Part shown: piece by piece, positions 45,264-56,694 of the stretch
Layout of the letters: each line of letters opens with the position of its first letter
Numbering within the stretch: position 1 is the stretch's first letter
Source of the DNA: an uncultured Lachnospiraceae bacterium
GTDB taxonomy: Bacteria; Bacillota; Clostridia; Lachnospirales; Lachnospiraceae
NCBI GenBank assembly: GCA_947164865.1
Contig: CAMUYA010000010.1
Span: 35,914-99,913 of the forward strand
Length of the DNA stretch: 64,000 bases
Direction of reading: 5' to 3'
Notes under the pieces: generated by a model
The model's database searches: none
Seen by the model: the letters and a program-made list of their open reading frames with translations, nothing else
What the model was told of the DNA's origin: nothing
Translations under genes and position numbers: made by a program

Positions 45264-46120
45264 GCTCTTCTTCCTCCTGTAACTTTCCCGAGAAGATAAC
45301 AGACAACAAATACAGCCACATCCACTCCGACTATGGTAGAACCCACGGGCGTTCCCGCAAGTATCGAGATAATAAGCCCTGCCAGTGCGCATATTACCGA
45401 GAGAATAGCGGAGCAGATCGTTACGGATTTAAAGTTTTTAAACAGTCTCATCGCAGAGAGTGCCGGGAAAATGATAAGTGCAGATATAAGAAGCGAACCT
45501 ACCAGATTCATGGCCAGCACTATTATCACCGCTATAACTATCGCTATGAGCAGGTTGTAGCCCTTTGCATTCACTCCGGATGCCTTTGAAAAGTCCTCAT
45601 CGAAAGTGACCGCAAAGATCTTGTTGTAGAACAGAATAAATATAACCGTCACTACTGCCGATAAAGCTATGCATATCCACACTTCCGTCTTATTGAGCGT
45701 AAGGATCGATGTGGCACCGAAAAGTGTGCTGCACACGTCGCCCGAAAGGTTGGATGATGTGGAAAAAATATTCATTATCAGATAACCGAATGCCAGCGCA
45801 CCTACAGAGATCATGGCGATAGCGGCATCGCCCTTGATCCGGGTATTCTGACCTGTTCGCAAAAGCAGGATCGCACTCACCACCGTCACAGGAAGAACAA
45901 GGTACATATTGTCCGTCAGATTTAGCACCGTAGCTATAGCCATCGCCCCGAATGCGACATGTGAGAGTCCGTCCCCTATAAAAGAAAACCTTTTAAGTAC
46001 AAGAGTGACACCAAGCAGGGATGAACACAGTGCGATCAGCACTCCCACTATGATCGCGTATCTCACAAAGGGATATTGAAGGTATGTTATCAGTTTTCCG
46101 ATAAGAGAAACATTATTCAT
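45260..46120 (-). CDS. znuB: Zinc/manganese-type ABC permease, ZnuB/AdcB family
   Basis: Predicted 286 residues with seven to eight hydrophobic helices. LGVTLVLKRFSFIGDGLSHVAFGAMAIA is the conserved GDGLSH segment of ABC-3 permeases, and FDEDFSKASGVNAKGYNLL matches the same family. ATG 46120 overlaps the end of the ATPase gene by eight bases and follows GGAAGG. It forms the channel for the metal delivered by the binding lipoprotein. Zinc or manganese cannot be told apart by permease alone; the His-rich binding protein favours zinc. Confidence 0.88.
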   Translation of the reverse strand: MNNVSLIGKLITYLQYPFVRYAIIVGVLIALCSSLLGVTLVLKRFSFIGDGLSHVAFGAMAIATVLNLTDNMYLVLPVTVVSAILLLRTGQNTRIKGDAAIAMISVGALAFGYLIMNIFSTSSNLSGDVCSTLFGATSILTLNKTEVWICIALSAVVTVIFILFYNKIFAVTFDEDFSKASGVNAKGYNLLIAIVIAVIIVLAMNLVGSLLISALIIFPALSAMRLFKNFKSVTICSAILSVICALAGLIISILAGTPVGSTIVGVDVAVFVVCYLLGKVTGGRRA

Positions 46121-46826
46121 TTCCGCCACTCCCTTCCACCTCAAGGAACAGCTTGCCTTGTCTGCTTTCAAGATACGAATCCCGCGATCCGAAAAATACC
46201 TGATCACCTATATGGAGTATATGCGACGCATACTTAACAGCCGCGGCTATATCGTGAGATACCATGATAATGGTTATTCCGTCACGATTTAACTCCTTGA
46301 TCAACGTATAAAGCTCAGCCGTCACCTTTACATCAAGTCCCGATACCGGCTCGTCAAGTATCAGAAGCTTTTGGGTGGCACAGAGAGCCCTTGCCAACAG
46401 CACTCTCTGCTGCTGACCGCCCGAAAGCTCGCGATAGCTTTTCGCCGAGAGATCCGTGATGCCCAGCCTCTCCATATTTTTTTCGGCGAGCTCTTTTTCC
46501 TCCCTGTTGTAAAAAGGACGGAGACCACATCTTGCCTGACAACCGGATATTACTATCTCCCTGACCGATGCCGGGAAATCCTTCTGCACCTGATTCTGCT
46601 GAGGAAGATATCCTATCTCCTTTTTTGTAAGACCGTCTCCAAGGATTATTCTTCCGCCTTTAGGGTTCTGAAGCCCGAGTAATGTCCTCATCAGCGTTGA
46701 CTTGCCGGATCCGTTCTCTCCGACAATGCAAAGATAATCCCCTGCATTTACTTCGAAGTCCAGATCTTTAACTATTATTCCGTTGTCGTAACCGAGAGCC
46801 AGGCTCTCTGCTTTGATAAGTGCCAT
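46113..46826 (-). CDS. znuC: Zinc-type ABC transporter ATPase, ZnuC family
   Basis: Predicted 237 residues. Walker A VGENGSGKSTL, signature LSGGQQQRVLLARAL, Walker B LLILDEPVSGLD and H-loop MVSHD. The Gln loop YLPQQNQVQKDFP is close to ZnuC/AdcC. The segment QARCGLRPFYNREEKE follows. It hydrolyses ATP for metal uptake. The stop lies after the permease start, so they are coupled. ATG 46826 is 72 bases downstream of znuA's stop. Confidence 0.9.
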   Translation of the reverse strand: MALIKAESLALGYDNGIIVKDLDFEVNAGDYLCIVGENGSGKSTLMRTLLGLQNPKGGRIILGDGLTKKEIGYLPQQNQVQKDFPASVREIVISGCQARCGLRPFYNREEKELAEKNMERLGITDLSAKSYRELSGGQQQRVLLARALCATQKLLILDEPVSGLDVKVTAELYTLIKELNRDGITIIMVSHDIAAAVKYASHILHIGDQVFFGSRDSYLESRQGKLFLEVEGSGGNE

Positions 46827-46898
46827 GTCTGTCTCCGTCCTGATTTTTTAAGCATCCTGCTTTTTAAGAACCTTGTTAATTATTTACAAAGCTCCTGT

Positions 46899-47900
46899 TT
46901 AATTAAGTGCCGTCTTCAATATTTCAAGATTGCTCTTCATTATCTCAAGATAGCTGCTTCCGTTTTGAACATCTTTTGAAGTGGTGGACTGCATTGAATC
47001 AAGTGTCAGTACCTGCTGATCTTTCGATCCGGTATTCTCTATTATCGTCTGAGCTATCTTTCCGTCACTGCTCTCAATTATCATTACATTCTTAAGGCTG
47101 AGCTCATCGACTTTTCCTGAAAGGAAAATGATCGTCTCAAAGCTTGCCTCTGTTTCGGCTGAGCATCCGACAAATGCAGCATAATAATCAAGTCCGTAAT
47201 CATCCGTCAGATATCTGAAGGGGAATCTGTCTCCGAAAAGAAGTGTCCTGCATGATGCAGAACCGATCACATCAGAGTACTCTGAATCAAGCGCATTAAG
47301 CTCACTGATATAGCTCTCTGCGTTACTCTTATAGCTTTCTGCATTCGCGCTGTCAATCTCTGCAACTGTGTCTGCTATTTTTTCGCAGATCACCGAGGCA
47401 AATCTGAGAGACAGCCACACATGCTCATCATACTCTGGCTCCTCGTGGTCATGATCGTGGTCTTCGCCTTCTTCATGATCGTGCTCCATGCCTTCTTTGA
47501 TCTCTTCTTCTTTTACCGAGTCTCCGAGTACCTCAAGAAGATTGATAACCTTCATATCCGGATTAGTAGACTCCGCAAGAGCATCCTCTACCCACTCATC
47601 GGATTCTCCGCCGACATATATAAACAGATCACAGTCTGCGATCTTAGCTATATCCATAGCTGTGGGCTGATAGCTGTGAAGATCGACTCCATTGTCAAGG
47701 AGCATGGTAACCTCTGCATTTTCCGACTTGTCTCCCAGTATGTTTATTACCCAGTCATACTCCGGAAAAATCGTAGTTACTATACTCATATGCACCGGCT
47801 CCTCTGCATTCTCTGTCGCAGTGCCTTCCGCTGCCGCACACGCCGAAAGACCGAGCATAGCTGCAAAGAGCACACTCAGTATACCTGTTATTTTTCTCAT
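46899..47900 (-). CDS. znuA: Zinc-binding lipoprotein of ABC importer, ZnuA/AdcA family
   Basis: Predicted 333 residues. Lipoprotein signal ends GLSAC. The fold has NGVDLHSYQPTAMD (His ligand 1) and EYDEHVWLSLR (ligand 2), with a His/Asp/Glu-rich loop between (EHDHEEGEDHDHDHEEPEY), the hallmark of zinc-specific members. LLFGDRFPFRYLTDDYGL contains the next ligand region. ATG 47900 follows GGAGGA. It captures zinc for ZnuBC. Confidence 0.92.
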   Translation of the reverse strand: MRKITGILSVLFAAMLGLSACAAAEGTATENAEEPVHMSIVTTIFPEYDWVINILGDKSENAEVTMLLDNGVDLHSYQPTAMDIAKIADCDLFIYVGGESDEWVEDALAESTNPDMKVINLLEVLGDSVKEEEIKEGMEHDHEEGEDHDHDHEEPEYDEHVWLSLRFASVICEKIADTVAEIDSANAESYKSNAESYISELNALDSEYSDVIGSASCRTLLFGDRFPFRYLTDDYGLDYYAAFVGCSAETEASFETIIFLSGKVDELSLKNVMIIESSDGKIAQTIIENTGSKDQQVLTLDSMQSTTSKDVQNGSSYLEIMKSNLEILKTALN

Positions 47901-47956
47901 TTTTAATTTTTCCTCCGATTTACTCTTATTTAAGTAACAACAATAAGAACGGAGTA

Positions 47957-48277
47957 TCAATTGTTAAGGCGGATCTTCCACGAAACGGGATTTGAACGGA
48001 TCAGATATCCGCTGAATAAGCACAGCACCGTCTTAAGAACAAAGACGGTGCACAATACACCTGAAACTACGGGAAGGACCGATCCTAACTGCCTTACCGT
48101 ATTATCGATCAGACTGATCATCTCGCATATAGGACAGTTGTCTTCCTCACATGTGCAGTGATGATTCAGATTCTCGGAAATATAGAGAGAAGAAAAGAGC
48201 ATGACAAATAAAAGTGCAACTGCGGCCAGCACTGATACAGCCTTTACTCTCTTCAGATTATATGAACAATTCTTCAT
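47957..48277 (-). CDS. Small membrane protein with Cys/His cluster
   Basis: Predicted 106 residues. Two or three hydrophobic helices flank a short extracytoplasmic loop HHCTCEEDNCPIC, a compact CxC...CxxC set with His residues that suits metal binding. It heads the zinc importer operon, with znuA starting 57 bases after it. GAGAGAG lies before ATG 48277. It is the first gene after the rpoC terminator. Similar small proteins near zinc genes are known, but no named family is recognised here. Confidence 0.65.
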   Translation of the reverse strand: MKNCSYNLKRVKAVSVLAAVALLFVMLFSSLYISENLNHHCTCEEDNCPICEMISLIDNTVRQLGSVLPVVSGVLCTVFVLKTVLCLFSGYLIRSNPVSWKIRLNN

Positions 48278-48294
48278 ATATTTGCTCTCTCACA

Positions 48295-48325
48295 AAAGGA
48301 CAGAGATCAATGATCTCTGTCCTTT
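48295..48325 (-). terminator. rpoC terminator
   Basis: AAAGGACAGAGATCA (48295-48309) and TGATCTCTGTCCTTT (48311-48325) form a perfect 15-bp stem with a one-base loop, followed on the transcript by TTTTG. It lies between rpoC and the first zinc-operon gene. Confidence 0.85.
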
Positions 48326-48339
48326 GATAGTTTTATTGA

Positions 48340-51300
48340 TTACTCTTCGCTGCTTTCATCAGCCGACTCTTCAGCCACTTCAACCGTTTTGAGGGTTTCA
48401 TCGTTCACATCCGAAAACTCTTCTTCAGACTCTTCTTCACTGAAATCGATAGTGTTGCTGACATCTGTTGAAAGTGCGGTATTTCTGTACTTTCTGAGTC
48501 CTGTTCCCGCAGGGATCAGTTTACCGATGATAACGTTCTCCTTGAGTCCCACAAGAGGATCCACGCGTCCCTTAATGGCTGCATCGGTAAGAACCTTTGT
48601 GGTCTCCTGGAAGGATGCTGCTGACATGAAGGAATCGGTTGCAAGGGCTGCCTTGGTGATACCGAGGATGATCCTGTTTCCTACTGCAGGCTGCTTTCCT
48701 GCCGCAACGAGTTCCTCGTTCATATCCTCATAGTCAACGAAGTCAACCATGGTTCCGGGCAGATAAGGAGAATCTCCGCTCTCGTCGATACGAACCTTCT
48801 TGAGCATCTGCCTTACCAGCACTTCGATATGCTTGTCGGCGATATCAACACCCTGAAGACGGTATACACGCTGAACCTCTCTGAGCAGGTAATCCTGTAC
48901 GGCTCTGATACCCTTGATGTTCATAAGATCGTGAGGATATACGGAGCCTTCGGTAAGCTCTTCGCCTGCCTCAAGCTGCTGTCCGTCAGTAACCTTGATC
49001 CTTGATCCGTAAGGGATGAGGTATGCCTTGCTGCGAGGATTTCCGTCCTCGTCAACACCTGTGAGGATAACCTCACGCTTTTTCTTGGTATCCTTGATCT
49101 CAACGGTTCCGTCAAAATCACAGATAATAGCGAGTCCCTTGGGCTTACGTGCCTCGAAAAGCTCCTCAACACGGGGAAGACCCTGTGTGATGTTGTCTCC
49201 TGCGACACCACCGGTGTGGAATGTTCTCATGGTAAGCTGTGTACCGGGCTCACCGATAGACTGTGCTGCAATGATCCCGACTGCTTCACCGATCTGAACG
49301 GGCTCACCTGTTGCCATATTTGCGCCGTAGCATTTAGCACAGATGCCGCTCTTTGAACGGCAGGTAAGGATAGTACGGATCTTAACTTTCTCGAATCCGT
49401 TGTCGATGATAGCCTTGGCACGGCTGGGAGTGATGAGCTGATTCTTCTTTACAAGAATATTTCCCTTTGCATCCTTGATCTCCTCGGCTGCGGTTCTGCC
49501 GGTGATACGGTCTGAAAGCTTCTCGATGCTTTCCTTTCCGTCCATGAATGCCTTTACGGTCATTCCGGGGATCTCTTCTCTTCCCTCCGAGCAGTCGTCC
49601 TCATGAATAACGAGCTGCTGTGATACATCGACCATTCGACGTGTAAGGTATCCCGAGTCCGCTGTACGGAGCGCTGTATCGGAAAGTCCCTTGCGGGCAC
49701 CGTGTGCGGAGAGGAAATACTCGAGCACGTCAAGTCCTTCACGGAAGTTGGACTTAATGGGAAGCTCGATGGTACGTCCGGATGTATCTGCCATAAGTCC
49801 ACGCATACCTGCCAGCTGTTTGATCTGCTGGTTGGAACCACGGGCTCCGGAGTCTGCCATCATGTTTATGTTGTTGTATTTGTCAAGGCCGCTGATCAGC
49901 TTATCGGTAAGCTCACTGTCGGTCTTGTTCCATGTCTCAATGACTGCACGATAACGCTCTTCCTCGGTGATGAGACCGCGGCGGTAGTTTGCTGCGATCC
50001 TGTCAACGGTCTTCTGAGCCTCGTCAAGGAGTTCCTGCTTACTTGCAGGCACTGTCATATCCGAAATGGAAACGGTCATAGCCGCTCTGGTAGAGTACTT
50101 ATATCCGATTGCCTTAACGTCATCAAGTACTTCTGCGGTCTTGAATGCACCGTGATTATTGATGACTCTCTCGAGGATCTGCTTAAGCTGTTTCTTTCCT
50201 ACAAGGAAATCCACTTCCGGCTTTAAGAAATCTTCGGGGTTGGTTCTGTCCACATATCCAAGATCCTGAGGAAGGATCTCGTTGAAGAAGAGTCTTCCGA
50301 GAGTGGTTGAAACAGTACCGGTGATGGTCTCTCCCGCGGGATTCTTCTTGCTCACGCGAACATTGATCCTTGAGTGGAGAGTGATATATCCGTTCTCGTA
50401 TGCAAGGATAGCTTCGTTCATGTTCTTGAAGTACTTTCCCTCGCCGGGCTCCGGTCTACCGTCGCCTACGGATGTGCCTCTTTCCTGGGTAAGGTAATAG
50501 ATACCAAGTACCATATCCTGCGAAGGAACCGCAACAGGGCCGCCGTCCGAAGGCTTCAGGAGGTTGTTGGGCGAAAGGAGCAGGAATCTGCACTCTGCCT
50601 GTGCCTCAACCGAAAGGGGAAGGTGAACCGCCATCTGGTCACCGTCGAAGTCTGCGTTAAACGCGGTACATACGAGGGGATGAAGCTTGATAGCCTTACC
50701 TTCGACAAGGATGGGCTCGAAAGCCTGAATTCCGAGTCTGTGAAGTGTAGGAGCACGGTTAAGCATTACAGGATGCTCGCGGATCACGTCTTCGAGCACG
50801 TCCCAGATCTGGTTGTCCCAGTGCTCAACAAGCTTCTTCGCGTTCTTGATATTCTGGCTGATCCCGCGGAACACAAGCTCTTTCATAACGAAGGGCTTGA
50901 AAAGTTCAAGAGCCATTTCCTTGGGAAGGCCGCACTGATAAATCTTAAGCTCCGGACCTACGACGATAACCGAACGTCCGGAATAGTCAACACGCTTACC
51001 GAGAAGGTTCTGACGGAAACGTCCGGACTTACCTTTAAGCATGTCCGAAAGAGACTTGAGAGGTCTGTTTCCGGGGCCTGTTACCGCACGTCCGCGGCGG
51101 CCGTTGTCGATAAGAGCATCGACAGCTTCCTGGAGCATTCTCTTCTCGTTTCTGACAATAATGTCAGGTGCGCCGAGCTCAAGGAGTCTCTTAAGACGAT
51201 TGTTTCTGTTTATGATCCTTCTGTAGAGATCGTTAAGGTCACTTGTTGCAAAACGTCCGCCGTCAAGCTGTACCATTGCACGAAGATCGGGCGGAATAAC

Positions 51301-52020
51301 CGGAAGAACATCAAGCACCATCCACTGAGGTTTATTTCCGGAATCACAGAATGCCTCGATAACCTCAAGTCTCTTGATGATCCTTGCGCGCTTCTGTCCG
51401 GTGGAACTCTCAAGCTCTTCATGAAGGGCTGTTCTTTCTTTCTCAAGGTCAACTTCAGCAAGAAGCTCCTTGATGGCCTCAGCACCCATTCCCACACGGA
51501 ATGAATTTCCGAAAGCTTCTCTTGCCTTCTGATAATCGGGCTCTGAAAGAATATCCTTTTTCTTGAGCTTTGTGACATCGCTGTCACCGGGATCAAGTAC
51601 TATATAAGATGCAAAGTAGAGAACCTTTTCAAGATCTCTGGGAGATATGTCAAGGATAAGACCCATTCTGCTGGGGATACCTTTGAAATACCAAATGTGA
51701 GATACGGGAGCTGCAAGCTCTATATGACCCATACGCTCACGTCTTACGCTCGACTTGGTGACCTCAACTCCGCACTTGTCACAGACAACGCCTCTGAAAC
51801 GAAGCTTCTTGTACTTTCCGCAGTGGCACTCCCAGTCCTTGCTGGGTCCGAAAATACGCTCGCAGAAAAGTCCGTCTGTCTCAGGCTTTAAGGTTCTGTA
51901 GTTGATGGTCTCGGGCTTGGTAACTTCTCCGTGGGACCACTCTCTGATCTTTTCCGGCGAAGCAAGTCCTATCTTTATCGCATCGAATGTTATAGGCTGA
52001 TAATTCATTAATTCGGGCAT
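48340..52020 (-). CDS. rpoC: DNA-directed RNA polymerase subunit beta'
   Basis: Predicted 1226 residues. The N-terminal zinc site [19 protein letters not shown] is shown by C-x-C and C-x-x-C; catalytic Asp triad in [13 protein letters not shown]; trigger loop and bridge helix regions ([10 protein letters not shown]) are complete. It ends in an acidic tail. It begins 69 bases after rpoB, with AAGGAGA, and ends before a strong terminator. Confidence 0.98.
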   Translation of the reverse strand: MPELMNYQPITFDAIKIGLASPEKIREWSHGEVTKPETINYRTLKPETDGLFCERIFGPSKDWECHCGKYKKLRFRGVVCDKCGVEVTKSSVRRERMGHIELAAPVSHIWYFKGIPSRMGLILDISPRDLEKVLYFASYIVLDPGDSDVTKLKKKDILSEPDYQKAREAFGNSFRVGMGAEAIKELLAEVDLEKERTALHEELESSTGQKRARIIKRLEVIEAFCDSGNKPQWMVLDVLPVIPPDLRAMVQLDGGRFATSDLNDLYRRIINRNNRLKRLLELGAPDIIVRNEKRMLQEAVDALIDNGRRGRAVTGPGNRPLKSLSDMLKGKSGRFRQNLLGKRVDYSGRSVIVVGPELKIYQCGLPKEMALELFKPFVMKELVFRGISQNIKNAKKLVEHWDNQIWDVLEDVIREHPVMLNRAPTLHRLGIQAFEPILVEGKAIKLHPLVCTAFNADFDGDQMAVHLPLSVEAQAECRFLLLSPNNLLKPSDGGPVAVPSQDMVLGIYYLTQERGTSVGDGRPEPGEGKYFKNMNEAILAYENGYITLHSRINVRVSKKNPAGETITGTVSTTLGRLFFNEILPQDLGYVDRTNPEDFLKPEVDFLVGKKQLKQILERVINNHGAFKTAEVLDDVKAIGYKYSTRAAMTVSISDMTVPASKQELLDEAQKTVDRIAANYRRGLITEEERYRAVIETWNKTDSELTDKLISGLDKYNNINMMADSGARGSNQQIKQLAGMRGLMADTSGRTIELPIKSNFREGLDVLEYFLSAHGARKGLSDTALRTADSGYLTRRMVDVSQQLVIHEDDCSEGREEIPGMTVKAFMDGKESIEKLSDRITGRTAAEEIKDAKGNILVKKNQLITPSRAKAIIDNGFEKVKIRTILTCRSKSGICAKCYGANMATGEPVQIGEAVGIIAAQSIGEPGTQLTMRTFHTGGVAGDNITQGLPRVEELFEARKPKGLAIICDFDGTVEIKDTKKKREVILTGVDEDGNPRSKAYLIPYGSRIKVTDGQQLEAGEELTEGSVYPHDLMNIKGIRAVQDYLLREVQRVYRLQGVDIADKHIEVLVRQMLKKVRIDESGDSPYLPGTMVDFVDYEDMNEELVAAGKQPAVGNRIILGITKAALATDSFMSAASFQETTKVLTDAAIKGRVDPLVGLKENVIIGKLIPAGTGLRKYRNTALSTDVSNTIDFSEEESEEEFSDVNDETLKTVEVAEESADESSEE

Positions 52021-52064
52021 TTTCAGAATCTCCTTCTTCTAATTATCAAGGGTTACGGTAATGA

Positions 52065-52080
52065 AACGGGTATTCCCGTT
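52065..52080 (-). other. Small hairpin between rpoB and rpoC
   Basis: AACGGG/CCCGTT with a four-base loop (52065-52070, 52075-52080). No T-run, so it may be an mRNA-processing or pausing element. Confidence 0.4.
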
Positions 52081-52089
52081 CACCACGCT

Positions 52090-55000
52090 TTACTCATCTT
52101 CGCCGTCGGAAAAGTCGTCATCCTCTCCCTCAAAATCGGCATCGAAATCGCCCTCAAATTCGTCATCCTCAACTGTGACAAGCTCACCGTCCTCAAATTC
52201 CTGAGTCTGGTAGCCGCCTCTTGCAAGGCTTCCGGCATCGGCACCGCGCATCTTGCGGTCACCCTCCATCTCAAGACGGATCTCTCCGCTGTCACCGTAA
52301 TCGATATTCTCCTTAAGCTCAACTTCGTTTCTGTCCTCGTCGAGCACTCTGACATCAAGACCGAGAGCCTGGAGTTCCTTGAGGAGCACCTTGAAGGACT
52401 CGGGAATTCCGGCATCGGGGATATTCTCTCCCTTGATGATCGCTTCGTAAGTCTTGACACGTCCGATGATATCGTCGGACTTGACAGTGAGGATCTCCTG
52501 AAGTGTATAGGATGCACCATACGCCTCGAGAGCCCAAACTTCCATCTCTCCGAAACGCTGTCCGCCGAACTGTGCCTTACCTCCGAGAGGCTGCTGGGTA
52601 ACCAGTGAGTACGGTCCGGTAGAACGTGCATGGATCTTATCATCTACAAGGTGATGGAGCTTAAGGTAATGCATGTGCCCGATGGTGGTCGGTCCGTCGA
52701 AAGGCTCGCCGGTACGTCCGTCACGGAGCTGTACTTTACCGTCTGCCGAGATAGGAACACCTTCCCAGAGCTTCCTGTGATCACGATTCTCCGAGAGATA
52801 ATCGTAAACCTCGGGAAGAAGCTCATCCTTGTGGAGCGAGCTGAATGTCCTGGCGGTCTTCTTATCGAATTTCTCGCCGTCTCTCTCAGCTTTCTCTTTT
52901 GCTTCCTTCTCATCGAAAGGAAGATTTACATAGTCATTTGCAAGGAGCAGAGTATCCTGGATATCTTTCTCGTTTGCACCGTCAAAGATCGGTGTTGCAA
53001 CGTTAAAGCCGAGGGCTTTAGCGGCGAGAGAAAGGTGAATCTCAAGCACCTGTCCGATATTCATACGCGAAGGAACGCCAAGGGGGTTGAGCACGATATC
53101 GAGCGGGCGTCCGTTGGGAAGGAAAGGCATATCCTCAACGGGAAGCACGCGGGAAACTACACCCTTGTTTCCGTGACGGCCTGCCATCTTATCACCGACA
53201 GAGATCTTTCTCTTCTGTGCGATGTAAATGCGTACCGACATGTTAACTCCGGGCGAAAGCTCGTCGCTGTTTTCTCTTGTAAATACCTTGGCATCAACGA
53301 TGATCCCGTATTCTCCGTGAGGAACCTTGAGGGAGGTGTCGCGCACTTCTCTTGCCTTCTCACCGAAGATCGCATGAAGAAGTCTCTCCTCTGCGGTAAG
53401 CTCTGTCTCTCCCTTGGGAGTAACCTTGCCGACGAGGATATCACCGGCGCGGACCTCTGCTCCGATGCGGATGATTCCTCTGTCGTCAAGATTCTTTAAT
53501 GCCTCTTCTCCGACATTGGGAACATCACGGGTGATCTCTTCGGGTCCCAGCTTGGTATCACGTGCCTCTGCCTCGTATTCCTCGATATGAAGCGAGGTAT
53601 ATACATCATCTTTAACAAGACGCTCCGAAAGAAGGACAGCGTCCTCGTAGTTATAACCTTCCCAGGTCATGAATCCGATAAGAGGATTCTTACCGAGACC
53701 AAGCTCACCCTGTGAAGTGGAAGGACCGTCGGCGATAACCTCACCGGCTTTGATCTTGTCACCCTTCATTACGATAGGCTTCTGGTTGTAGCAGTTGCCC
53801 TGGTTGGAACGCGCAAACTTGCTGAGCTTATACTCGATCTCTTCACCCTTTACAGTCTTTTCCTTAATGGTGTCGGCGGAAACGTATGTAACCTCTCCGT
53901 CTTCCTTTGCGATAACGCATACACCGGAGTCGACCGCTGTCTTTACTTCCATACCTGTTCCGACAACGGGTGCTTCCGTAAGCATAAGAGGCACTGCCTG
54001 ACGCTGCATATTGGATCCCATCAGCGCACGGTTAGCGTCGTCGTTCTGAAGGAAAGGAATAAGCGCTGTAGCTACAGAGAATACCATCTTGGGAGATACG
54101 TCCATGTAATCGAACATTTCCTTTGGATATTCCTGAGTTTCATCAAGGTAACGGCCGGATACGGAATTCCTTACAAAGTGGCCTTCCTCATCCAGCTTCT
54201 CGTTAGCCTGAGCTACATGATAGTTATCTTCCTCGTCGGCAGTCATGTATACTACATCATCTGTCACGCGGGGATTCTTGGGATCACTCTTGTCGATGAC
54301 ACGATAAGGAGCTTCAATGAATCCGTACTCGTTAATACGTGCATAGCTTGCAAGAGAGTTGATAAGTCCGATGTTGGGACCTTCGGGTGTCTCGATGGGA
54401 CACATTCTTCCGTAGTGTGAATAGTGTACGTCACGTACTTCGAATCCTGCACGGTCACGTGAAAGACCGCCGGGGCCGAGTGCGGAAAGACGTCTCTTGT
54501 GAGTAAGCTCACCGAGAGGGTTGTTCTGGTCCATGAACTGCGAGAGCTGTGATGAACCGAAGAACTCTTTTACAGCCGCAGTAACGGGCTTGATATTGAT
54601 AAGGCTCTGGGGAGAAACCTCCTCAGCGTCGTGTGTACTCATTCTCTCACGTACGACACGCTCCATTCTGGAAAGACCGATACGGTACTGGTTCTGAAGG
54701 AGCTCACCTACGGCTCTGATACGACGGTTTCCGAGGTGGTCGATATCGTCGCTGTTACCGATGCCGTACTCAAGATGCATATTGTAGTTGATGGATGCAA
54801 AGATATCATCCTTTGTAATGTGCTTGGGAACAAGCTCATGAGCATTGCGCTTAAGAGCTCCACCGAGAGCTGCGGGATCATCGCTGAACTCGTCTAAGAT
54901 CGCCTTGAGCACAGGATAATAAACCTTCTCGTGAATGCCGAAATCAGCGGGGTTGCAATCGATAAAGGTGGTAAGCTCAACCATCATATTGGAGATCACC

Positions 55001-56040
55001 TTCTCGTTCTTCTCCTCGCCCTGTATAAGCACGAAAGGTACTGCATTATTCTGAATGTTCTCTGCAAGCTCGGAATCAACCTTGGTTCCTGCGGCAGCGA
55101 TCACTTCACCTGTAAGAGGAGAAACCACATCTGCTGCGATAACCTTGCCTCTCAGGCGGTTCTTGAATGAAAGCTTCTTATTGAATTTATAACGTCCCAC
55201 TTTAGCAAGATCGTATCTGCGGGAGTCAAAGAACATGGAATTGATAAGGCCTTCGGCACTCTCGACAGTAAGAGGCTCGCCGGGACGGATCTTGCGATAG
55301 AGCTCGAGAAGTCCGCTCTCATAGCTTCCCTCGGGAGTCTTGTCGGTAATGGAAGGATCCTTGGAAATGCTGGCTTCGATCTTTTCCTCTTCGCCAAACA
55401 TCTCACGGATCTGCTCATTGGTACCGAGTCCGAGCGCACGAAGCAGAACCGTTACGGGCACTTTACGCGTACGATCCACTCTTACATAGAATACATTATT
55501 GGAATCTGTCTCATACTCAAGCCATGCGCCACGGTTGGGTATGACGGTACAGGAAAAGAGCCTCTTTCCGAGCTTATCATGTCCTATCCCGTAATAGATT
55601 CCGGGAGAACGCACAAGCTGACTGACTATAACTCGTTCGGCACCGTTTATAACAAAGGTTCCGGTCTCGGTCATAAGCGGCAGATCGCCCATGAAAATAT
55701 CATGCTCCTGGATATTCTTATCCTCTTTGCTGTGCAGGCGCACTTTAACAAAGAGCGGAGCTGAGTATGTAGCATCACGTTCTTTACATTCTTCAATAGT
55801 ATACTTCTTGTCCTCTTCGTGAAGCCTGTAGGATACGAACTCAAGGGTCAGCGAATCGCTGTAATCGGAGATCGGCGAGATATCGTCGAACACTTCCTGG
55901 AGTCCTTCATCCAAAAACCACCGGTAGGAATTCTTCTGAACTTCTACCAGATTAGGCATTTCCAGCACTTCCTTCTGTCTCGCATAGCTCATACGCGTGA
56001 CTTTGGAGTTACCGGCAGGACGGATTCTGTACTTTTCCAT
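52090..56040 (-). CDS. rpoB: DNA-directed RNA polymerase subunit beta
   Basis: Predicted 1316 residues, longer than Bacillus RpoB (about 1190). Characteristic segments: [24 protein letters not shown] (rifampicin region, key residues LGELTHKRR), [27 protein letters not shown] and the C-terminal [24 protein letters not shown]. The last 60 residues are very acidic ([23 protein letters not shown]). It has its own promoter upstream and starts 237 bases after rplL. The rifampicin region looks wild type. Confidence 0.98.
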   Translation of the reverse strand: MEKYRIRPAGNSKVTRMSYARQKEVLEMPNLVEVQKNSYRWFLDEGLQEVFDDISPISDYSDSLTLEFVSYRLHEEDKKYTIEECKERDATYSAPLFVKVRLHSKEDKNIQEHDIFMGDLPLMTETGTFVINGAERVIVSQLVRSPGIYYGIGHDKLGKRLFSCTVIPNRGAWLEYETDSNNVFYVRVDRTRKVPVTVLLRALGLGTNEQIREMFGEEEKIEASISKDPSITDKTPEGSYESGLLELYRKIRPGEPLTVESAEGLINSMFFDSRRYDLAKVGRYKFNKKLSFKNRLRGKVIAADVVSPLTGEVIAAAGTKVDSELAENIQNNAVPFVLIQGEEKNEKVISNMMVELTTFIDCNPADFGIHEKVYYPVLKAILDEFSDDPAALGGALKRNAHELVPKHITKDDIFASINYNMHLEYGIGNSDDIDHLGNRRIRAVGELLQNQYRIGLSRMERVVRERMSTHDAEEVSPQSLINIKPVTAAVKEFFGSSQLSQFMDQNNPLGELTHKRRLSALGPGGLSRDRAGFEVRDVHYSHYGRMCPIETPEGPNIGLINSLASYARINEYGFIEAPYRVIDKSDPKNPRVTDDVVYMTADEEDNYHVAQANEKLDEEGHFVRNSVSGRYLDETQEYPKEMFDYMDVSPKMVFSVATALIPFLQNDDANRALMGSNMQRQAVPLMLTEAPVVGTGMEVKTAVDSGVCVIAKEDGEVTYVSADTIKEKTVKGEEIEYKLSKFARSNQGNCYNQKPIVMKGDKIKAGEVIADGPSTSQGELGLGKNPLIGFMTWEGYNYEDAVLLSERLVKDDVYTSLHIEEYEAEARDTKLGPEEITRDVPNVGEEALKNLDDRGIIRIGAEVRAGDILVGKVTPKGETELTAEERLLHAIFGEKAREVRDTSLKVPHGEYGIIVDAKVFTRENSDELSPGVNMSVRIYIAQKRKISVGDKMAGRHGNKGVVSRVLPVEDMPFLPNGRPLDIVLNPLGVPSRMNIGQVLEIHLSLAAKALGFNVATPIFDGANEKDIQDTLLLANDYVNLPFDEKEAKEKAERDGEKFDKKTARTFSSLHKDELLPEVYDYLSENRDHRKLWEGVPISADGKVQLRDGRTGEPFDGPTTIGHMHYLKLHHLVDDKIHARSTGPYSLVTQQPLGGKAQFGGQRFGEMEVWALEAYGASYTLQEILTVKSDDIIGRVKTYEAIIKGENIPDAGIPESFKVLLKELQALGLDVRVLDEDRNEVELKENIDYGDSGEIRLEMEGDRKMRGADAGSLARGGYQTQEFEDGELVTVEDDEFEGDFDADFEGEDDDFSDGEDE

Positions 56041-56122
56041 TGACCTTACACCTCATTTTATTTTATTTACTGTGGCCGGTGACAGCCTTTTGAGCATAAC
56101 ACCGCACAATAGCGCACTATCC

Positions 56123-56151
56123 ATAATAACACGCCACTGTCAATAGGTCAA
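56123..56151 (-). promoter_or_regulatory. Promoter of rpoBC
   Basis: TTGACC (56146-56151), 17 bases, TATTAT (56123-56128) with TG one base before the -10, reading toward rpoB 82 bases away. A further TTGACA lies inside the spacer. Confidence 0.7.
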
Positions 56152-56192
56152 GGAATTTTTTTATTTTATGGGAGTATTTTTTTCTGAATAGA

Positions 56193-56214
56193 ACAGCCTC
56201 AAAAAACAGGCTGT
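56193..56214 (-). other. Hairpin between rplL and rpoB
   Basis: ACAGCCT / AGGCTGT stem (7 bp). It follows the 9-bp GC hairpin downstream of rplL. Confidence 0.5.
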
Positions 56215-56228
56215 GAAAAAAGCACAAG

Positions 56229-56253
56229 ACGGGCGGCTTTGATTGCCGCCCGT
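56229..56253 (-). terminator. rplL terminator/attenuator
   Basis: ACGGGCGGC / GCCGCCCGT form a perfect 9-bp stem with a seven-base loop, then CTTGTGCTTTTTT on the transcript. Part of transcripts should stop here, leaving rpoBC to its own promoter. Confidence 0.75.
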
Positions 56254-56276
56254 AGTAAATCAGTTCAGGGTGATGA

Positions 56277-56654
56277 TTACTTAAGAGTAACCTTTGCACC
56301 AACTTCTTCAAGAGACTTCTTGATGTTCTCAGCATCGTCCTTGGAAGCTGCTTCCTTAACAACCTTGGGAGCTGCCTCAACAAGATCCTTAGCTTCCTTA
56401 AGTCCGAGACCGGTTATCTCACGAACAACCTTGATAACCTTAACCTTCTCAGCGCCTACCTCGGTAAGCTCTACATCAAACTCTGTCTTCTCCTCAGCTG
56501 CTGCGCCTGCGCCTGCTCCGGGTGCTGCCATAACAACACCTGCTGCTGCAGATACGCCGAACTCTTCCTCAGCTGCCTTTACAAGATCATTGAGCTCGAG
56601 AACGCTGAGCTCTTTAATAGCGTCTAAAATTTCCTGAGTGGATAACTTAGCCAT
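56277..56654 (-). CDS. rplL: Ribosomal protein L7/L12
   Basis: Predicted 125 residues. N-terminal dimer domain ([34 protein letters not shown]), Ala/Gly hinge ([19 protein letters not shown]) and C-terminal factor-binding domain with [17 protein letters not shown], all canonical. It forms the L10(L12)4 or 6 stalk. GGAGGA precedes ATG 56654; 40 bases separate it from rplJ. Confidence 0.98.
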   Translation of the reverse strand: MAKLSTQEILDAIKELSVLELNDLVKAAEEEFGVSAAAGVVMAAPGAGAGAAAEEKTEFDVELTEVGAEKVKVIKVVREITGLGLKEAKDLVEAAPKVVKEAASKDDAENIKKSLEEVGAKVTLK

Positions 56655-56694
56655 TTTAATTTCCTCCATTAAACATTAAATAAATAGTCAGTGA

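Noticed and set aside
50374..51504. Plus-strand frame (376 codons) opposite rpoC
   Set aside because: Shadow of a conserved polymerase gene; no plausible protein features.
52630..53499. Plus-strand frame (289 codons) opposite rpoB
   Set aside because: Antisense to conserved beta-subunit regions.
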